Positions 60,016 to 64,000 of a stretch of DNA of 64,000 nt are shown here, piece after piece. A program made the translations under genes and the position numbers. The stretch comes from Halobaculum sp. XH14. GTDB taxonomy: Archaea > Halobacteriota > Halobacteria > Halobacteriales > Haloferacaceae. Position 1 is the stretch's first letter. Every line of letters begins with the position of its first letter. Under the pieces are notes generated by a model. It made no database searches. It saw only the letters and a list, made by a program, of their open reading frames with translations, and had not been told where the DNA came from. The stretch lies in the NCBI RefSeq assembly GCF_032116555.1, contig NZ_CP134950.1, positions 1 through 64,000 on the forward strand, read 5' to 3'.

Positions 60016-61696
60016 CCCCGCCACAGGATTCGCACTCGTCATGTCCGCCATCCTCGTCGCCTCAACAGCCGCCGTTCCGACGAGAGCCCATCCCCAGACC
60101 AGTACTGATCACGGCGTCCCGGAGGAGACCTTTCACAAACTGTGGTCAGGGGATCAGGACCGCGCGACAGACGGCGCGAATTTGAGCGACGGGTCAGCCA
60201 TGGAGCAGCTGGCCAACGGGACCGATATCCCCCTCGACTCACCACCACGTGCTGTCGAGCAATGGAACCGCGGGGACCTCAAAGAGTTCCCTGCGACAAA
60301 CAGCTCCGTGTCGGTTTATCCGCCAGATGCCGAGTTGACGAACGGTCGGTTCATCCGGGAGGCGTACACCGAGATCTTCGCTGTCCAGCCGTCGACACGA
60401 GCTCGACTCTCACCCTCGCGGCAACCTCTGTACGTTGCGCCCGAGGGGACGCTACTCGGAACCGTCGACTACCGCGTGGCGGTCCCGACAGACGATACCT
60501 CCGGAGACCGTCGCGTCTACTGGAGTCTCGAGAGTCATCAGATCGAAGCGACGAAACTCCTCGTCGACGGCGACGAGGAGACGAGAGGCGGAGGCTCTCA
60601 CACGCCAGCGCTGTCGTACTCCTTGGAGGGGTACGCCGGCGAGAAGCACCAGCTCAGACTCCAGGCGAACATCTCGGTTCAGCTTCGCAAGGAGGTCGAA
60701 GTCTGTACCGCTCACAACGACGAGGGCGACTGTACCTCCTGGGAGAGTTCAGTTTCGTACCCCACCGAGAGCGTCACGGTCACTGACTCCATCGAGGTCA
60801 CGAAATACGACCTCGCGGTCTCCGGGTTCATCGCCGAATATCCCAATGGCGATCTCGGACTCGTCGTGTACAAGAACCAGCCGTGGCTCGGCTACCAGCT
60901 TCCGAATGGGGATGTCCGAGGTGTCTGGCGGTTCTATTCGGCCCGCGACAAGGACTGGGATACGCTGGTCTACAGTTCGGACGATGGACAACGAACTGTC
61001 CATTCACCACTCCACCCACTCCAAGTGAATGCGTATCCCATCGAGACAGGACCGACGCCGTCGCCCCGGCGGAACATGACAATTCTGGACGTGTATGGCA
61101 CGTCGACATCGCCGCCAACGCTCCCCTCGAACGTCCACTTGGATGTCCTCAGGGGACCATACACGGCCAGCTACGGAATCGCGACGCGAGCCGCGACCGA
61201 CAAGTGGCCCGAGAGTGTTCGTGCCTGGGGGCTTGTCAGAGGAGTCGGGGCAGAGCGACCGACTGATGCGTTCGCTCGGATACAGATCTTCGAGAGTAAC
61301 CTTACCTTGGAGGTGGTGAATCAGAGCGAGGACACGGTCACCGTTCGCGTCACTCTCCGAAATGCGAAGACCGGTGCGCCCATTAACACCGCCAAGCGGG
61401 GCGGATACGTCGTCGTCAATGGGGAGCGATTGAATACGTCCGGCAATGGAACCGTCATGACGACCATCGCACGTCCACCAGGTGGTGTTTCTGCTCGGTA
61501 TGAGCCCGGTCACTGGTGGCTTAACCCACCGGGCTATACCGGTGACTCAGACACCGTCCTGCTACAAGGGACTGTGCTCCAGTTCGTGTCGACACTGTTC
61601 CGTATCGGGGTTCCCGTCTCGTTGTTCCTTCTAGCGGTTTTCTTCGTCGATCGCATTACCGGCTGGCGGATTTGGCCCCCATGGAGGTCACCATGA
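59993..61696 (+). CDS. Large secreted protein with C-terminal membrane anchor
   Basis: 567 residues from GTG at 59993; an ATG at 60041 would give 551. A signal sequence (VMSAILVASTAAVPTRA) is followed by ~500 residues of extracytoplasmic, beta-rich sequence with many N-glycosylation sequons (NGT, NSS, NIS, NMT), a Cys pair in VEVCTAHNDEGDCTSWE and a single C-terminal helix (GVPVSLFLLAVFFVDRI). It resembles surface proteins in haloarchaeal conjugation-like loci. Its stop overlaps the next ATG (ATGA). No precise family is recognised. Confidence 0.65.
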   Translation: MPQAVDSNPATGFALVMSAILVASTAAVPTRAHPQTSTDHGVPEETFHKLWSGDQDRATDGANLSDGSAMEQLANGTDIPLDSPPRAVEQWNRGDLKEFPATNSSVSVYPPDAELTNGRFIREAYTEIFAVQPSTRARLSPSRQPLYVAPEGTLLGTVDYRVAVPTDDTSGDRRVYWSLESHQIEATKLLVDGDEETRGGGSHTPALSYSLEGYAGEKHQLRLQANISVQLRKEVEVCTAHNDEGDCTSWESSVSYPTESVTVTDSIEVTKYDLAVSGFIAEYPNGDLGLVVYKNQPWLGYQLPNGDVRGVWRFYSARDKDWDTLVYSSDDGQRTVHSPLHPLQVNAYPIETGPTPSPRRNMTILDVYGTSTSPPTLPSNVHLDVLRGPYTASYGIATRAATDKWPESVRAWGLVRGVGAERPTDAFARIQIFESNLTLEVVNQSEDTVTVRVTLRNAKTGAPINTAKRGGYVVVNGERLNTSGNGTVMTTIARPPGGVSARYEPGHWWLNPPGYTGDSDTVLLQGTVLQFVSTLFRIGVPVSLFLLAVFFVDRITGWRIWPPWRSP

Positions 61697-62595
61697 TGTT
61701 CAGAGATCAGCATGAACCCAATAACCGAGAGCTCGAACGCTCCATTAGCCGACGCCGTCTCTTGACCTGGTCTGGCACAGCTCTACTTTCGGGCATCGCC
61801 GGGTGTTCGAGTACAGACAGTCCCGGCAACGGGACGGGTTCGCCGGCGGGATCACCGTCACCGCCCGTCGATTCCGTTTTCGAGGACGTCGGATTTGCTG
61901 GCCCCAATCTCGTCGTGACCCTAGCTGAGGATCACGATGTCGACCGGCTCAATCTGATCGCCCCGGATGGAAGCACATTCAGACAAACAGCGGTTGCCGA
62001 AGGAGCGACGACAGCAGAACTTCAGATCCTCTTCAAATCCGGCGGGTCCTACGATACTGGTGAATACGAATTGGTGGCCGTCAAGGGCGAATCTACCGAC
62101 TCGATGGCGATCGAACTCCGTCCGGAGATCAACGTTGTTGATGTCGAACCGGAACTTGACGAAGACGACCGGAACAGTACCGGCCGGCTATTCGTCACGG
62201 TCGAGAATACGGGCTCTGGACCAACGTGGGTCTACAACATCGGGTTCCGAAACGCCCCCTATGCGAACGCCCCAGATGTAATTGAGGGCAATGGTGTCGT
62301 TGATACGAAGTTTGAACGTCCTCAGGACCCCCAAGAAGAGTTCCTTCAGCCCAATGAGGAACAGAGATTCCTGAAAGGACGAGGGGTGCTGATCATCAGC
62401 GATGACGATGCAGTTTCGTGTGAGGGAGGCACTGTCGAGATAACCATTGTCGTCCAAACCCCACACGAGGATATTGAACAGCCGATTCGCGCTGGCCTAT
62501 CTGGTGGGTACCATATCGATGACCAGGCCGCCATTCAGCATCCCTGCAAGAACATCGACATTGTGCTACTGAGTGGAGGTGGTGACGATGCGTAG
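61693..62595 (+). CDS. Tat lipoprotein of secretion-like cluster
   Basis: 300 residues from the ATG at 61693 (ATGA overlap). Twin-arginine motif SISRRRLLTWSG, lipobox IAGC, then a Gly/Ser/Pro-rich linker (PGNGTGSPAGSPSPP) and a two-part beta domain with many Asp. It should be a lipid-anchored outer-face protein. No known family. It lies between the surface protein and the VirB6-like membrane protein, overlapping both (4 and 8 bases). Confidence 0.7.
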   Translation: MMFRDQHEPNNRELERSISRRRLLTWSGTALLSGIAGCSSTDSPGNGTGSPAGSPSPPVDSVFEDVGFAGPNLVVTLAEDHDVDRLNLIAPDGSTFRQTAVAEGATTAELQILFKSGGSYDTGEYELVAVKGESTDSMAIELRPEINVVDVEPELDEDDRNSTGRLFVTVENTGSGPTWVYNIGFRNAPYANAPDVIEGNGVVDTKFERPQDPQEEFLQPNEEQRFLKGRGVLIISDDDAVSCEGGTVEITIVVQTPHEDIEQPIRAGLSGGYHIDDQAAIQHPCKNIDIVLLSGGGDDA

Positions 62596-63946
62596 TGTTC
62601 GTCGACGAATGCTCTCCGCCGTCGCGGAACTCGTCGGGATCCTTGCTCTCGGATCAGTTCCGGTAGCTGCACAGAGTAACGGAGGGGTCGGTGGTGCCCT
62701 CGGTGATATCATTATCGGGGCGATCCAGGAATTGCTCCGAATTCTGTTTAGCCCCATCCGGACTGTTATCGAGAATCACGGCGATGCGGTTCTGCGAACT
62801 GTCGTAGGAACCCCGCATCCCGATTCTGTGTTCAGCGCTCCCTCGAACGGTGCCTGGCCCAGAATCTACGATTTCTATTGGGAGACGATGATCCCGCTCA
62901 CCCTCACGCTGTATGGACTCTCTATCGGAATTGTGATTTTCCTCGAGTCGACGAGCCACCTGTTCAACGGCTACCACCGCTCAAAGCTCAAGAAGCGGGC
63001 CTTCTCAGGCCTGCTTGGTATCCTGTCATGGTGGTGGATCACAGCTCTCTCACTCCGATTTATGGACGCTTTGGCGGGATTCCTTGTGCCCTCCGTCTCG
63101 AATATCACGCTCTTCCAGACCTTGTCATTCTCGACGATGGGGGTCCTCGGCATAATCGTCGCCCTGTCGGCGAACTTCATCCTGTTCGTCCTCATCGGTC
63201 TGATCTATCTCGCTCGCCACCTCGCACTCTACCTGTTCGTCTTTCTGATGCCACTGCTCATTGTCTTCTGGATCCCTGGAGTCGGTCCCTTCACCTTGGT
63301 TTCGAAGTTCATGAAGAAGCTGGCCGGCTTCTACGTGCCGTTCTTGTTTATGACGGTTCCAGTAGCCATTCTGTTCCGCCTTGGTGACATCCTCGGGACG
63401 AGTTTCGGTGTCTCTGCCGGCGGGTTCGGAGCGTGGCTGACGGCACTCATCATCCCGCTGGCTGCGGTAGCGTCGCCGTTCATACTCTTCTGGCAGGCGG
63501 GAGCCCTGTTCTTCGTCGCCGATCGGGCGGCACGACACGTTTCCGCACAGAAGGCCCGGGGAAGGCTGTCGAGAGGCCGGGAACGGGTACAGTCGGCGAA
63601 GCAGGGCGGGAAGAACTTCGTGCGAGGAATGCGCGACGAGCCAGCCGTCAAGAGTGGCGGGCAGTACGTGTTGGGCTCCGGTGACTCTAGAGCGCACGCT
63701 ACCGGACAGCGGCTCAACACGACCGGGTCCCGTCTTCGCGACGCGATTACGGACGGCGTCGAAGACAGTGACCGAGGCGGTTCCGGTGGCGACGGTGATG
63801 GCTCTACCGCCAGTGCCGGCTCTCGTGAGGATGACGGCGACAACGAAGGAAGTGGAGGGACCGAGCGAGACGACGCTCTCCGCGATCCCCCGTCCCAGAG
63901 ACAGGAGCGGGAGTCGAGAGACGATCCGCCTCGATACATTCAGTAA
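62588..63946 (+). CDS. Multi-helix TrbL/VirB6-like membrane protein
   Basis: 452 residues from the ATG at 62588. Signal-like start (LVGILALGSVPVAAQS), then five to six long membrane helices (for example TLTLYGLSIGIVIFLEST; LLGILSWWWITALSLRFMD; ALSANFILFVLIGLIYLA; FLMPLLIVFWIPGVGPF), and a 130-residue hydrophilic, Gly/Ser/Asp/Arg-rich C-terminus. Topology and neighbours (VirB2-like, surface, lipoprotein) match the VirB6/TrbL channel protein of type IV secretion systems. It overlaps the lipoprotein by 8 bases. Confidence 0.75.
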   Translation: MRSVRRRMLSAVAELVGILALGSVPVAAQSNGGVGGALGDIIIGAIQELLRILFSPIRTVIENHGDAVLRTVVGTPHPDSVFSAPSNGAWPRIYDFYWETMIPLTLTLYGLSIGIVIFLESTSHLFNGYHRSKLKKRAFSGLLGILSWWWITALSLRFMDALAGFLVPSVSNITLFQTLSFSTMGVLGIIVALSANFILFVLIGLIYLARHLALYLFVFLMPLLIVFWIPGVGPFTLVSKFMKKLAGFYVPFLFMTVPVAILFRLGDILGTSFGVSAGGFGAWLTALIIPLAAVASPFILFWQAGALFFVADRAARHVSAQKARGRLSRGRERVQSAKQGGKNFVRGMRDEPAVKSGGQYVLGSGDSRAHATGQRLNTTGSRLRDAITDGVEDSDRGGSGGDGDGSTASAGSREDDGDNEGSGGTERDDALRDPPSQRQERESRDDPPRYIQ

Positions 63947-63949
63947 ACC

Positions 63950-64000
63950 ATGAGCTCAGCAACTGACCCCGAAAAACGAATTCCGAAGTCGCTCGGTACC
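63950..64000 (+). CDS. Start of next secretion-cluster gene (cut by window end)
   Basis: An ATG at 63950, three bases after the VirB6-like stop, opens a frame MSSATDPEKRIPKSLGT that runs to the window end. In comparable haloarchaeal loci a small PrgI/VirB3-like membrane protein or the VirB4-type ATPase follows here, so this may be its N-terminus. The 17 residues alone do not prove it. Confidence 0.55.
   Translation, partial: MSSATDPEKRIPKSLGT

Overview
The window looks like 64 kb of a haloarchaeal (class Halobacteria) replicon, most likely a plasmid, megaplasmid or integrated mobile element. The evidence is the high GC content, acidic proteins, Tat-dependent lipoproteins, halocyanin-type cupredoxins, TATA-box promoters just upstream of start codons (leaderless genes) and many small haloarchaea-specific families. 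No rRNA, tRNA, CRISPR array or intact transposase was recognised.

Layout. 0-4.3 kb: iteron-like repeats, a divergent ParA with a small partner, an intact tyrosine recombinase, a perfect 10-8-10 inverted repeat beside it and a frameshifted second recombinase. 4.3-7.8 kb: metal operon (HMA chaperone, P1B-type ATPase with a CPG motif, FmdE-like protein) divergent from an ArsR-like regulator with a C-terminal CxxC. 8-20 kb: methionine-rich small membrane proteins with C-terminal SHOCT domains, a cupredoxin-SHOCT fusion, a thioredoxin-like protein, DUF302, DUF4396, an ABC exporter, zinc-ribbon mini-proteins, a CBS protein, a UPF0718/YHS permease and Usp proteins. 20-31 kb: aconitase, a flavin reductase, DoxX, an isoprenylcysteine-methyltransferase-like protein, a second UPF0718/YHS permease, an amino-acid permease and small membrane proteins. 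31.7-41 kb: a terminal oxidase locus (cupredoxin, cox1-cox2-cox3, CtaA/CtaB fusion, halocyanin, DUF1405, DUF63). 41-51.6 kb: copper locus (CopA with CPC, Lrp-TRASH regulator, HMA chaperone, CopB-like ATPase with CPH) running into an ICMT-like / AstE-like / methyltransferase group and a DUF411 protein. 51.7-58.3 kb: a decayed stretch with gene fragments, a headless CopB, a Fic-like protein, PadR, a histone-fold mini-protein and an xseA split by an in-frame stop. 58.4-64 kb: a membrane/secretion cluster resembling a type IV secretion (conjugation) locus, cut by the window end.

How it fits together. The common theme is soft-metal (probably copper, perhaps silver, zinc or cadmium) handling at the membrane: three distinct P1B ATPases, two HMA chaperones, metal-sensing regulators (TRASH, CxxC), YHS/TRASH domains on permeases, cupredoxins and an unusual set of Met-rich SHOCT proteins, carried with a copper-dependent oxidase. 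Repeated families (SHOCT x5, DoxX x2, UPF0718 x2 plus a fragment, CopB x1 plus a fragment, a small ArsR-linked membrane family x1 plus two remnants, recombinase x1 plus a remnant) show that the island grew and shrank by recombination between related resistance modules. All function calls come from reading motifs; no database search was run.
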